Positions 7,453 through 16,547 of a stretch of 42,527 nt of DNA are shown here, one piece after another; position 1 is the first letter of the stretch; each line of letters opens with the position of its first letter. The position numbers and the translations under genes are program-made. The DNA is from Bacteroidales bacterium (GTDB lineage Bacteria > Bacteroidota > Bacteroidia > Bacteroidales > VadinHA17): the NCBI GenBank assembly GCA_012519515.1, contig JAAYQC010000024.1:1-42527 (forward strand), read 5' to 3'. The notes beneath the pieces were generated by a model. The model was not told the DNA's origin. It did no database searches and saw only the letters and a list, made by a program, of their open reading frames with translations.

Positions 7453-9672
7453 ATGTCCAACAGAAAAGATAACATGAGGATTGACAGGATAATTACGCGG
7501 GCAGGCACCATAGTGCTTGCACTGGTATTTCAGCTTGTTATCTGCTTTATTCAGGCAGTTCCCCAGGACCAGACTGATGTGATAAGGGGTCATTGGGTGA
7601 TGTTTGATAACAATAGCGATGTATTATACAAGCATATGGCCGGTCAGGCTATCGATATGCTCAGTAAACGGGCGGAAACAGTGTCTGCCATCCGGACTCC
7701 TTCCGACTGGAAGGAAAGGCAGCAATTTGTAGAAAGCACTCTTTCAAGGATAATGGGCCCCTTTCCCCCGAAAACACCTCTCAATGCAAAGGTGGAGAGG
7801 GTGATCAGAAAAGACGGGTTCCGGATCGAACATGTGATCTACGAATCACAGCCGGGTTTTTTCGTTACTTCTTCCCTTTTCATTCCCGATAAAACGCCTA
7901 AAAACAGGAAGACTCCGGCAGTTATTTATTGCAGCGGCCACGCTGAAGAGGGTTACAGGAGCAAGGACTATATACACACTATCATTAACCTTGTTAAAAA
8001 GGGATTTATAGTTTTTGCATTTGATCCGGTGGGGCAGGGGGAGAGGCTGGAATACTTTGATCCTGCAACAGGCAAATCGGCAGTGGGCGGACCAACGAGG
8101 GAGCATTCCTATCCCGGAGCCCAGGCTTTTATTTCAGGCAGCTCTCAGGCTTTACACATGGTCTGGGACGGGATAAGGGCAGTGGATTACCTCCTGGAAC
8201 GGAAAGAAGTCGATCCTGAACGAATAGGAATAAGCGGCAGATCAGGAGGAGGAACACAATCGGCGTATATTGCCGCGTTCGACAAACGAATTCTTGCCGC
8301 CGCCCCTGAAAATTATATTACAAACTATACACGCCTGCTTCAGAACAGAGGACCGCAGGATGCCGAACAGAACCTCTTCAATATTATCGAGGCAGGCCTG
8401 GATCATCCTGATTTCTTGATTGTAAGAGCGCCAAAGCCAACTATGGTGATTACCACATCAAATGACATATTCAGTATTCAGGGAGCTATTGAAACCGAAA
8501 AGGAACTTTTGGAAATGTACCGGTCCCTTGGACATGAGGAGAATTTTATCAGAATTGAAGACGATGCAGGACACAGTTCTACACTTAAGAACCGTGAGGC
8601 AATGTATGCTTTCTTTCAGAAACATCTGAGGAATCCGGGAGAACCGGCCGATGAACAAGTGCAGCTTCCTTCCCCTGAAGAGATGATGGTAACCCCGACA
8701 GGCCAGTTGTCAACTTCACTTAAGTCGAAAACAGTTTTCATGCTTAACAGAGAAAGATCGGCGGACTTACTTGCTAAAACCGATGAGTTGAGAAAGAATT
8801 CCCCCGGGTTTTATTCCTCAGCGCTTGCCTCAGCCAGGAAACTTTCAGGTTACATTGACCCGTCAGGGGATGTGAAGCCGGTATTGACAGGGAGAATTGC
8901 AAGGGAAGGTTATACAATAGAAAAATATTTTCTGAAGGGTGAAGGTGATTACGTCATACCTTATCTCCTCTTCATACCTGAGAAGGCCGAAGGAAACTAC
9001 CTTATATACCTTCATCCGCGAGGCAAAGCGGCAGAGTCGTCGCCTGGCGGAGAGATTGAGAGATTCGTCAGAAAGGGATATATCGTCATGGCTCCTGATA
9101 TTCCCGGAACGGGCGAAAACCGGTCGGAGACATTCAAGGGTGATGCCTGGTTTAATGGAGTGTCACATAACCTCTGGTATCTTTCGATGCTGACCGGCAG
9201 GAGTATAACCGGTATTCTGGCAGGCGATATTGCGCGACTGGCAGCAGTGATCAATCCGCCCGGCAGCAAGACTCGGATCAGTGGATTTGCCAGGGATGAA
9301 GCCGGAATAGTTCTCCTGCATGCAGCAGCCTTTACAGGGGCTTTTGAAGAGCTTATCCTTGTCGATCATCTATCATCGTTCAGCTCAATAGTTTTGAACA
9401 GGTTCTACGATCATAAATATATTCCATATACAGTTCCGGCTGCACTCACGGCCTACGACCTTCCCGATCTGGCTGTGTCGCTTGCCCCTGCAAGGCTTGT
9501 GATAACCGGGATGAAAGACGGAAACGGAGAGCGCGGCGATACTGAAAGCATCAGAATTGCAGAGGAGACAATAAAAAAAGGCTACCTCCTGAAAGGAGCA
9601 GCGGAAATGCTGGAAATAACCGATGAACTGAAATACGAAAACCTGTTTCAGAAAAAGGACAGTAAGAGATAA
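7453..9672 (+). CDS. Tandem alpha/beta hydrolase (acetyl xylan esterase / prolyl oligopeptidase-like); start may be 7474
   Basis: First domain has the nucleophile elbow GISGRSGGGTQ; second hydrolase-like domain is LIYLHPRGKAAE...YIVMAPDIPGTGEN. Confidence 0.75.
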   Translation: MSNRKDNMRIDRIITRAGTIVLALVFQLVICFIQAVPQDQTDVIRGHWVMFDNNSDVLYKHMAGQAIDMLSKRAETVSAIRTPSDWKERQQFVESTLSRIMGPFPPKTPLNAKVERVIRKDGFRIEHVIYESQPGFFVTSSLFIPDKTPKNRKTPAVIYCSGHAEEGYRSKDYIHTIINLVKKGFIVFAFDPVGQGERLEYFDPATGKSAVGGPTREHSYPGAQAFISGSSQALHMVWDGIRAVDYLLERKEVDPERIGISGRSGGGTQSAYIAAFDKRILAAAPENYITNYTRLLQNRGPQDAEQNLFNIIEAGLDHPDFLIVRAPKPTMVITTSNDIFSIQGAIETEKELLEMYRSLGHEENFIRIEDDAGHSSTLKNREAMYAFFQKHLRNPGEPADEQVQLPSPEEMMVTPTGQLSTSLKSKTVFMLNRERSADLLAKTDELRKNSPGFYSSALASARKLSGYIDPSGDVKPVLTGRIAREGYTIEKYFLKGEGDYVIPYLLFIPEKAEGNYLIYLHPRGKAAESSPGGEIERFVRKGYIVMAPDIPGTGENRSETFKGDAWFNGVSHNLWYLSMLTGRSITGILAGDIARLAAVINPPGSKTRISGFARDEAGIVLLHAAAFTGAFEELILVDHLSSFSSIVLNRFYDHKYIPYTVPAALTAYDLPDLAVSLAPARLVITGMKDGNGERGDTESIRIAEETIKKGYLLKGAAEMLEITDELKYENLFQKKDSKR

Positions 9673-9680
9673 AAAGATCA

Positions 9681-10757
9681 ATGGGTTTAAAGATACAGAC
9701 TATGAAGAACCAGATTAAACGGAGGGATTTTATTAAAACGGCATCAGCAGGTGTTGCCGGAATAGGACTTATGAATAGTGCCTATTCCCGGAGTTTCCGG
9801 AAGGAAGTTCCGGAAGGTCTCAGGGTGGGGATCATAGGACTTGACACCTCGCATGCAACCGCTTTCACCAGGACGCTTAACGATCCGTCGGCAGGTCCGG
9901 AGTTCGGAGGATTCAGGGTAACAGCCGCCTATCCAAGAGGAAGCAGTGAAATAAAATCGAGCTACGAAAGGATTCCCGGATACACGGAGGAAGTAAGCAA
10001 GCTTGGAGTGGAAATAACAGGATCAATAGATGAACTCCTTTTAAAATGTGATAAGATACTGCTTGAAACCAATGACGGGAGACTTCATCTCGAACAAGCC
10101 CTGAAGGTTATGAAAGCAGGAAAAGTCATGTTTATCGACAAACCCATAGCCGCCTCACTTACGGATACAATCGCCATCTTCAACGCTGCAGCTCATTACA
10201 GGCTGCCCATATTCTCATCATCATCGCTTAGGTTCGTAACAGCTGCTTCCGAGATCAGGAACGGATCGATAGGAAGAGTTCTGGGTGCCGACACCTACAG
10301 CCCCGCGACGATTGAACGGACTCATCCCGACCTCTTCTGGTACGGGATACATGGAGTCGAAACCCTGTTCACCGTTATGGGTACCGGATGTAAAAGCGTT
10401 TCCGGAATATTTACCGACGATATTGACTTTGTTACAGGTATCTGGAAAGATAATCGGATAGGGACATTCAGGGGAATAAGAAAAGGAAAAACGGATTACG
10501 GAGGAACAGCATTCGGAGAAAAGGGAATCGCCACGACAGGCAGATACGATGGCTATAATTCCCTTCTTGCCGAAATCGTGAAGTTTTTCCAGACAGGAGT
10601 GTCGCCGGTCCCGTCTGAAGAGACAATCGAGATATTTGCATTTCTTACTGCTGCCTGGGAAAGCAAAAAGCTAAACGGAGCTCCCGTGCTTATCGACAGT
10701 GTTCTCAAGGAAGCTGAACACGAGGCAAGGGCAAAACTGAGCGGTTATGCCTGGTGA
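9681..10757 (+). CDS. Gfo/Idh/MocA family oxidoreductase with twin-arginine-like signal; start may be 9702
   Basis: KRRDFIKTASAG; GLRVGIIGLDTSHA; VMFIDKPIAAS in the E/DKP motif position. Confidence 0.8.
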   Translation: MGLKIQTMKNQIKRRDFIKTASAGVAGIGLMNSAYSRSFRKEVPEGLRVGIIGLDTSHATAFTRTLNDPSAGPEFGGFRVTAAYPRGSSEIKSSYERIPGYTEEVSKLGVEITGSIDELLLKCDKILLETNDGRLHLEQALKVMKAGKVMFIDKPIAASLTDTIAIFNAAAHYRLPIFSSSSLRFVTAASEIRNGSIGRVLGADTYSPATIERTHPDLFWYGIHGVETLFTVMGTGCKSVSGIFTDDIDFVTGIWKDNRIGTFRGIRKGKTDYGGTAFGEKGIATTGRYDGYNSLLAEIVKFFQTGVSPVPSEETIEIFAFLTAAWESKKLNGAPVLIDSVLKEAEHEARAKLSGYAW

Positions 10758-10918
10758 TCTTTACTTTATGTGAGCGTCATCAAAGGGTATAGTATCGGAA
10801 CCGGGCTGTGAAAACCCCGGGGCTCAGGCTACTTGCCTGATTTTTTAAGAACATTTAACAATGGGTATAAACTTATATATGCTATCTTTATACGTCCTAA
10901 ACCAAAAACTCATAGATC

Positions 10919-12409
10919 ATGGCACAGAAAGTAACAAGAAAGGATTTTCTCAAAACAGCCGGTCTGGCAACTACCGGGGCTGTTTTCGGAGCCAGGGCAG
11001 CAGCAGCGACTGGTCCGGCAAACGGTCCGATTATCTCACCCCAAAAAGCTTCAAAAAAGGTTAACCTGGCGCTTATCGGAATAGCCAACCAGGGAGCTTC
11101 AGATGCAAGACAGTTCATTAATTCCGGATTGGCAAACATAGTCGCGGTCTGTGATGTTGACCTCGATGCAAAAGGCGCGCAGGATATTATCAAGCTTGTA
11201 CCCAAAGCCAAGCAGTTCAGGGACTTCAGGGTTATGTTCGACAAGATGGCAGGTGATATTGATGCCGTACAGGTTGCAATACCCGACTTTGCCCATTTCC
11301 CGGTGTGTATGGCTGCCATGCAGCTCGGGAAACATGTTTTCGTGGAAAAACCGATGACCCGCACTTTCCTTGAGGCTGAATTGATGGCAAGGATGGCTGA
11401 GAAAAATCCAAAGATTGTTACTCAGGTTGGAAACCAGGGCCACTCAGGCGAAAACTACTTCCAGTTCAAGGCATGGGTTGATGCCGGTATTATAAAAGAT
11501 GTAACCGCGGTAACCGCTTTCATGAACGGAAGCCGCCGCTGGCATCCCTACGATCCCAATATCACCAGATTCCCCGAGGCACAGCCTCTTCCTGCAGGTA
11601 TGACCGACAAGGACTGGGACACATGGCTTACAACCGCGGCATACCATGATTTCAACGAAAAATACCATCCGGGCAACTGGAGAGGCTGGTACGACTTCGG
11701 TCTCGGAGCGCTCGGCGACTGGGGAGCTCATATACTTGACACTATTCATCAGTTTCTCGACCTTGGCCTTCCCTATGAAATTGAGCCTCTCCATATCAAG
11801 AACCTGAATGATTACTTCTTCCCGCTCGAGTCAACGATAAAATTCCGCTTCCCGAGCCGCGGCGATATGCCGCCGGTGGATATAACATGGTACGACGGTG
11901 TGGAGAACCTTCCTCCGCTTCCTGAAGGCTACGATTCGGTTGAAGCAACTGTCGACAGGACAATACCGCCTCCCGGAGGTGTTCCTCAGCAGGCAAGACC
12001 TCAGCAGCAGGCCGGCGCAGCCAGAGCCCCGAGAAGACCGTCCGCCGGCAAGGTGATCTATAGCAAGGAATTGACTTTCAAGGGTGGAACACATTCCGCT
12101 CCCCTCTTCATAATACCTGAGGAGAAGGCAAAGGAAATGGCGCCAAAACTGCCTCAATATCCCGAAAGCCCATCCGATCATTATGTAAACTTCCTTAAAG
12201 CATGCCAGGGTCTGGAACAAACACGTTCACCCTTCCAGATATTTGCCCCGCTGTCGCAGATATTCTCTCTTGGGATTATTGCCATACGCAGGAATAAGAA
12301 ACTGATCTTCAACAGAGATACGAAGGAAGTGGTAAACGACCCGTTTGCAAATGCAATGCTGGCCGACAAACCTCCACGCAAAGGCTGGGAATCATACTAT
12401 AACGTGTAG
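10919..12409 (+). CDS. Gfo/Idh/MocA family oxidoreductase, exported
   Basis: TRKDFLKTAGLATTG N-terminus; VNLALIGIANQG; HVFVEKPMTRT; DWGAHILDTIHQFLDLG. Confidence 0.88.
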   Translation: MAQKVTRKDFLKTAGLATTGAVFGARAAAATGPANGPIISPQKASKKVNLALIGIANQGASDARQFINSGLANIVAVCDVDLDAKGAQDIIKLVPKAKQFRDFRVMFDKMAGDIDAVQVAIPDFAHFPVCMAAMQLGKHVFVEKPMTRTFLEAELMARMAEKNPKIVTQVGNQGHSGENYFQFKAWVDAGIIKDVTAVTAFMNGSRRWHPYDPNITRFPEAQPLPAGMTDKDWDTWLTTAAYHDFNEKYHPGNWRGWYDFGLGALGDWGAHILDTIHQFLDLGLPYEIEPLHIKNLNDYFFPLESTIKFRFPSRGDMPPVDITWYDGVENLPPLPEGYDSVEATVDRTIPPPGGVPQQARPQQQAGAARAPRRPSAGKVIYSKELTFKGGTHSAPLFIIPEEKAKEMAPKLPQYPESPSDHYVNFLKACQGLEQTRSPFQIFAPLSQIFSLGIIAIRRNKKLIFNRDTKEVVNDPFANAMLADKPPRKGWESYYNV

Positions 12410-12422
12410 AAGCGGCGCTTTC

Positions 12423-13037
12423 CTACGCTCCCCGGAGTTTCTTAAGTTCGTTGAAATGAGCCATTGACATTTTTTCCCTGGCTTCCCGTGAGGCTTTACG
12501 ATAGGCTTCAAATTCCTTTTTAAGCTCTTCGTATTCCTTTTTTGTATTAACCGTAATAATATGGTTCCTCTTGTAGGCAAGAAATCCGATGGCAAGAAGT
12601 CCGGTCAGAACAGCAATAATGGTCCAGAGAATGGAATTGTAAACTTTTTTGTTCACTTCCATCCCAAATAATGCTATACTGTTCTTTGTCCGGGTCATCA
12701 CATCGAGGTCCGATTTGACATTATCAATGGCTGAGTTGAGAGAGTCGATGCGAAGATCCCTGTCCTGCCTTTCGGCAATAAGCGTTCCTATCTCTTTTCT
12801 GGCTGCATTTATTGAATCGGTGGCATTTCGCTTCAGTTTCTGGAACATGTCTTCCCGGATGGCTCTGAAATCTTCATAGATTCGTGTTTTTTCCTGAATA
12901 TAATTCATCTGTTCCTTTACTGATCCTTCCGTGAAAACCTCCGGCAATGCCGTTTGCGCTGTGGCTGTTATTGCCGCAGGGAACAGAGCGAAAAAAAACA
13001 AGGCATGCCTTATGCCGGATATTAATATTCTCCCCAT
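12423..13037 (-). CDS. Hypothetical secreted/membrane coiled-coil protein
   Basis: 204 aa; signal peptide, long charged coiled-coil, TM segment (ILWTIIAVLTGLLAIGFLAYK), then a second charged coil. Confidence 0.6.
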   Translation of the reverse strand: MGRILISGIRHALFFFALFPAAITATAQTALPEVFTEGSVKEQMNYIQEKTRIYEDFRAIREDMFQKLKRNATDSINAARKEIGTLIAERQDRDLRIDSLNSAIDNVKSDLDVMTRTKNSIALFGMEVNKKVYNSILWTIIAVLTGLLAIGFLAYKRNHIITVNTKKEYEELKKEFEAYRKASREAREKMSMAHFNELKKLRGA

Positions 13038-13224
13038 TGAGTATTACGGTTATGATTAAACTCCCATGCTTCAGAATAACGATTTTAAGGGGGAAATATT
13101 ACTATATAAAAATTATATCAGCGAACTTGGTCTTTTTTGAAATAAATTCCGTATTTTGGCTCTTCCCAAACCTAAATATTAACTTAACACTTTCATGCCT
13201 ATGTACAACAGTTGATTCTTACCA

Positions 13225-13255
13225 AAGGACAAGGTCCTTCTGACAGACCTTTGTC
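13225..13255 (+). promoter_or_regulatory. Mutually exclusive hairpins upstream of the susC leader
   Basis: AAGGAC(13225-13230)-aag-GTCCTT(13234-13239) competes with GACAAGGTC(13228-13236)/GACCTTTGTC(13246-13255, one bulge). Confidence 0.4.
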
Positions 13256-13307
13256 ATTATTTAAAATTCTATTAACTATATTAGTTTTTCTAACTTAACC
13301 TCAAATC

Positions 13308-13424
13308 ATGAAACCCACATGTATTAAGTTTATAAATATGTATCTGACTAACCTTCAATCATGTGGGCTCTCCCCGTTTGAACGGGGCAGGCATCATGAC
13401 ATTAAAATCAAAATTTTATTATGA
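13308..13424 (+). CDS. Putative 38-aa leader peptide, copy B of a repeated leader element
   Basis: MKPTCIKFINMYLTNLQSCGLSPFERGRHHDIKIKILL*; homologous to 4741-4863; stop TGA (13422-13424) overlaps the susC-like ATG at 13421; helix CCCACATG(13314-13321)/CATGTGGG(13360-13367); hairpin CCCCGTT-TG-AACGGGG(13372-13387). Confidence 0.6.
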   Translation: MKPTCIKFINMYLTNLQSCGLSPFERGRHHDIKIKILL

Positions 13425-16400
13425 TGAAAGAAAGCCCTTTCCATGAGATGCAATTATTCAGGCATCTCAAAAAGCCTTTTTGGGATATTAAGATCCTGAT
13501 CCTCGCGTTATTGCTTGGGGCTGGCACCACCTTTGCCGGCGCTGTCCCCCAGCAGCTTACAGTATCGGGAACAGTTACCGATCTGGCAACAGGCGACCCC
13601 ATGCCGGGAGTTAACATTGTTGTCAAGGGAACTGTTGTTGGTACACTCTCGGGTCCTGACGGAAAATACTCACTTGCCGTCACCGGTCCGAACGATATTC
13701 TTGTTTTCTCCTTTATCGGTTATAACAGCCTGGAAGTTGCATTGGCAGGCCGTACAACCCTGAACGTGGAGCTGGAATCGGCAACTACCGAGCTCGATGA
13801 GGTAATCGTAACCGGATATGGAACGCAGAAAAAAAGCGACCTTACCGGATCGGTGGTGCGTGTTACAATGGATGATAAGGCTTCCCTTGCCAATATGAAC
13901 ATCTCCCAGGCCCTTTCAGGAGCCACCGCGGGTGTGAACGTACAGGGTTCCGGATTGGCAGGTACAGAACCTGACCTTTCGATAAGGGGCCAGACGTCAC
14001 TGTCGGCAAGTGACAGACCACTGATTGTACTCGACGGAATTATCTTCAACGGAGCAATTTCCGACATTAACGTGAGCGACGTTGAATCGATTTACATCCT
14101 GAAAGATGCCAGCGCTGCTGCTGTTTACGGTTCAAGATCCGCGAACGGCGTAATGCTGATCACCACTAAGAGGGGGAAATCTGCCAAGCCGGTTGTGTCG
14201 TTCAATATGTACTACGGTTATCAGGACATGACAAACAATCCGATGCGGGTAATGAACGCTCAGGAATATGCCGTAAGGCTTGTGGATTACTACTATCAGC
14301 AGGACCTGTATTCCTGGTACAAGACAAAACCGACAGGCCCTGAAGGAAAACCTGTAAGACCTGACGTAAACAACAAGGAACTGGTTGCAGCCAGGCTCAG
14401 AACCCAGGAGGAAAGGGATAACTATATGGCCGGGAATGAAATCGACTGGGTTGACGAGATTACTCACATTGCTCCAATCCAGAACTATAACATAAACGTC
14501 TCAGGAAAGACAACCAACAGCAACTACTACGTGTCCGGTTCTTATACCAATGAGGAAGGAATCCTGCGTAACGACAAGTACAGCAGGTTCACTCTGCACA
14601 GCAATCTCGAAAGCAAAATCACCGACTGGTTCACCCTGAGTGTCAGCTCCTCATACTCCTACAGGGCTTATTCCGGACTGAACGCGGACCTGGGACATGC
14701 AAGATCTTGTAGTCCTCTGGCAAACAATAAGATAGGGCAGCCCGTGTGGGATATGTACCTGACAGGTGAGGCTTACATGCCCTACCCGCTCAATAATCTT
14801 TATGTTACCAACGAAGATAAGAGAAACTCCCTCTTCATGGTCGGAAGCGGTAAAATCACAGTTCCGTGGGTAAAGGGGCTTACCTATGAACTTAATTACT
14901 CGAACACTTTTCTCACGAGGACAAATAACTCCTTCTACCCGGTAACAGTTCCGGGCGGAGCGGGCAATAAGGGGCGTGCATACAAGTTGCCTGAAGAGGA
15001 AAGGAACTGGATTGTTAACAATATTGTAACCTACCTGAGAAGCTTCGGACAGCACCAGATTAACGCCACCCTTCTTTACAGCGCCGAAAACCGGAACTTC
15101 CAGAGCTCCAGCATCGATGCCCAGGGATTCGACAATCCTGTGTTGGGCTTTAATAATGTAAGTCTGGGTACACAGTATGCCGTTGCTTCCAGTGCATGGG
15201 AAGAGAACAGTCTTTCATACATGGCAAGGCTGAACTACACGTTTATGAGCAGGTATCTTCTTACAGCAACCTGGCGCCGTGACGGATTCTCGGGATTCGG
15301 TCCCGACAAGAAATTCGCCAACTTCCCCTCGGTGTCGCTCGGATGGGTACTCTCGGATGAGTCATTCATGCAGAGTATTCCAAAAGTTTACCTCAAACTG
15401 AGAACATCTTACGGTGAAAACGGTAACCAGGGAATAGGACGCTACTCGAGTTTCTCAAGGATGACAGCGGATGCCTATGTTTTCGGTCCCACTACCTCTG
15501 TTGCCGTTTATCCGAGTACCCTCGGAAATGCCAGTCTTGCATGGGAAAAAACCGCTTCCCTCAACGTGGGGATCGACTTCGGCTTTTTAGACAGAAGAAT
15601 ATCAGGATCAATTGATGTTTACAAGGCAAAAACATCCGACGTTCTTGTAAGCAGGGCTCTTCCGCCAACAACTGGTTACGCGAGCGTGTGGACAAACATC
15701 GGAGCGATTGACAATAAAGGTATTGAACTGGAACTTAACACTATTAACCTGACCGGTCAGCTTGGCTGGGAAACCAATTTTGTCTTCTCTCTCAACCGCG
15801 ACAAGATATCCAGACTCTACGGTGACAAGAATGACAAGGATATAGGAAACTCATGGTTCGTCGGGGAACCTATCAGCGCGATCTATGATTACGAAATGAT
15901 GGGAGGTCTCTGGACAGAAGCCGACCTCTATGCAGGCAGAACCTATGACAACTGGTACCCCGGTCAGTATAAATACGTTGACCAGAACAATGATGGTGTT
16001 ATTGAACCGAATAACGACAGGAAAGTTATAGGTTACAGGTCCCCAAGCTACAGGTTCAGTATAAATAACACATTCAACTGGAAGAACTTCACTTTCTCAT
16101 TCTTTATCAACTCAATTCAGGGCGGGAAGAAATACTACCAGATGAATAACGCGAGTGTTGTAAACGTTGATTGGAGATCCGACAACGTACTGAGAATAAA
16201 TGCTTCAGCCGTGAGACCTTACTGGACTCCTGAAAACGGTGTTAACAATGCTACGGGTGTCTACAACTCACCGGCAGTGTCGAGCGGTATCTACGAAAGC
16301 AGAAGCTTTGTAAGACTTCAGGATGTGTCGCTCGCCTACAGGTTCAATCAGACCGTGCTCAGCAAGCTGGATATCGAGGCTCTTCAGGTTTATATAGCAA

Positions 16401-16510
16401 GTAAGAACCCCTACGTCTGGACAAAATGGTCAGGATGGGACCCCGAAACCGGTACCAGCAACTCGCCTCTTATGAGGAATATAACTGCAGGTTTCAGGGT
16501 TACCTTCTAA
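13421..16510 (+). CDS. SusC/RagA family TonB-linked outer membrane protein
   Basis: 1029 aa; CarboxypepD_reg-like domain (SGTVTDLATGDPMPGVNIVVKGT), plug (LDEVIVTGYGTQKKSDLTGSV...YGSRSANGVMLITTKRGK), beta-barrel and aromatic C-terminus (ITAGFRVTF). Confidence 0.97.
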   Translation: MMKESPFHEMQLFRHLKKPFWDIKILILALLLGAGTTFAGAVPQQLTVSGTVTDLATGDPMPGVNIVVKGTVVGTLSGPDGKYSLAVTGPNDILVFSFIGYNSLEVALAGRTTLNVELESATTELDEVIVTGYGTQKKSDLTGSVVRVTMDDKASLANMNISQALSGATAGVNVQGSGLAGTEPDLSIRGQTSLSASDRPLIVLDGIIFNGAISDINVSDVESIYILKDASAAAVYGSRSANGVMLITTKRGKSAKPVVSFNMYYGYQDMTNNPMRVMNAQEYAVRLVDYYYQQDLYSWYKTKPTGPEGKPVRPDVNNKELVAARLRTQEERDNYMAGNEIDWVDEITHIAPIQNYNINVSGKTTNSNYYVSGSYTNEEGILRNDKYSRFTLHSNLESKITDWFTLSVSSSYSYRAYSGLNADLGHARSCSPLANNKIGQPVWDMYLTGEAYMPYPLNNLYVTNEDKRNSLFMVGSGKITVPWVKGLTYELNYSNTFLTRTNNSFYPVTVPGGAGNKGRAYKLPEEERNWIVNNIVTYLRSFGQHQINATLLYSAENRNFQSSSIDAQGFDNPVLGFNNVSLGTQYAVASSAWEENSLSYMARLNYTFMSRYLLTATWRRDGFSGFGPDKKFANFPSVSLGWVLSDESFMQSIPKVYLKLRTSYGENGNQGIGRYSSFSRMTADAYVFGPTTSVAVYPSTLGNASLAWEKTASLNVGIDFGFLDRRISGSIDVYKAKTSDVLVSRALPPTTGYASVWTNIGAIDNKGIELELNTINLTGQLGWETNFVFSLNRDKISRLYGDKNDKDIGNSWFVGEPISAIYDYEMMGGLWTEADLYAGRTYDNWYPGQYKYVDQNNDGVIEPNNDRKVIGYRSPSYRFSINNTFNWKNFTFSFFINSIQGGKKYYQMNNASVVNVDWRSDNVLRINASAVRPYWTPENGVNNATGVYNSPAVSSGIYESRSFVRLQDVSLAYRFNQTVLSKLDIEALQVYIASKNPYVWTKWSGWDPETGTSNSPLMRNITAGFRVTF

Positions 16511-16547
16511 TTAATAGAGGAAAAGGGAAATTTGCAATGAATATATT

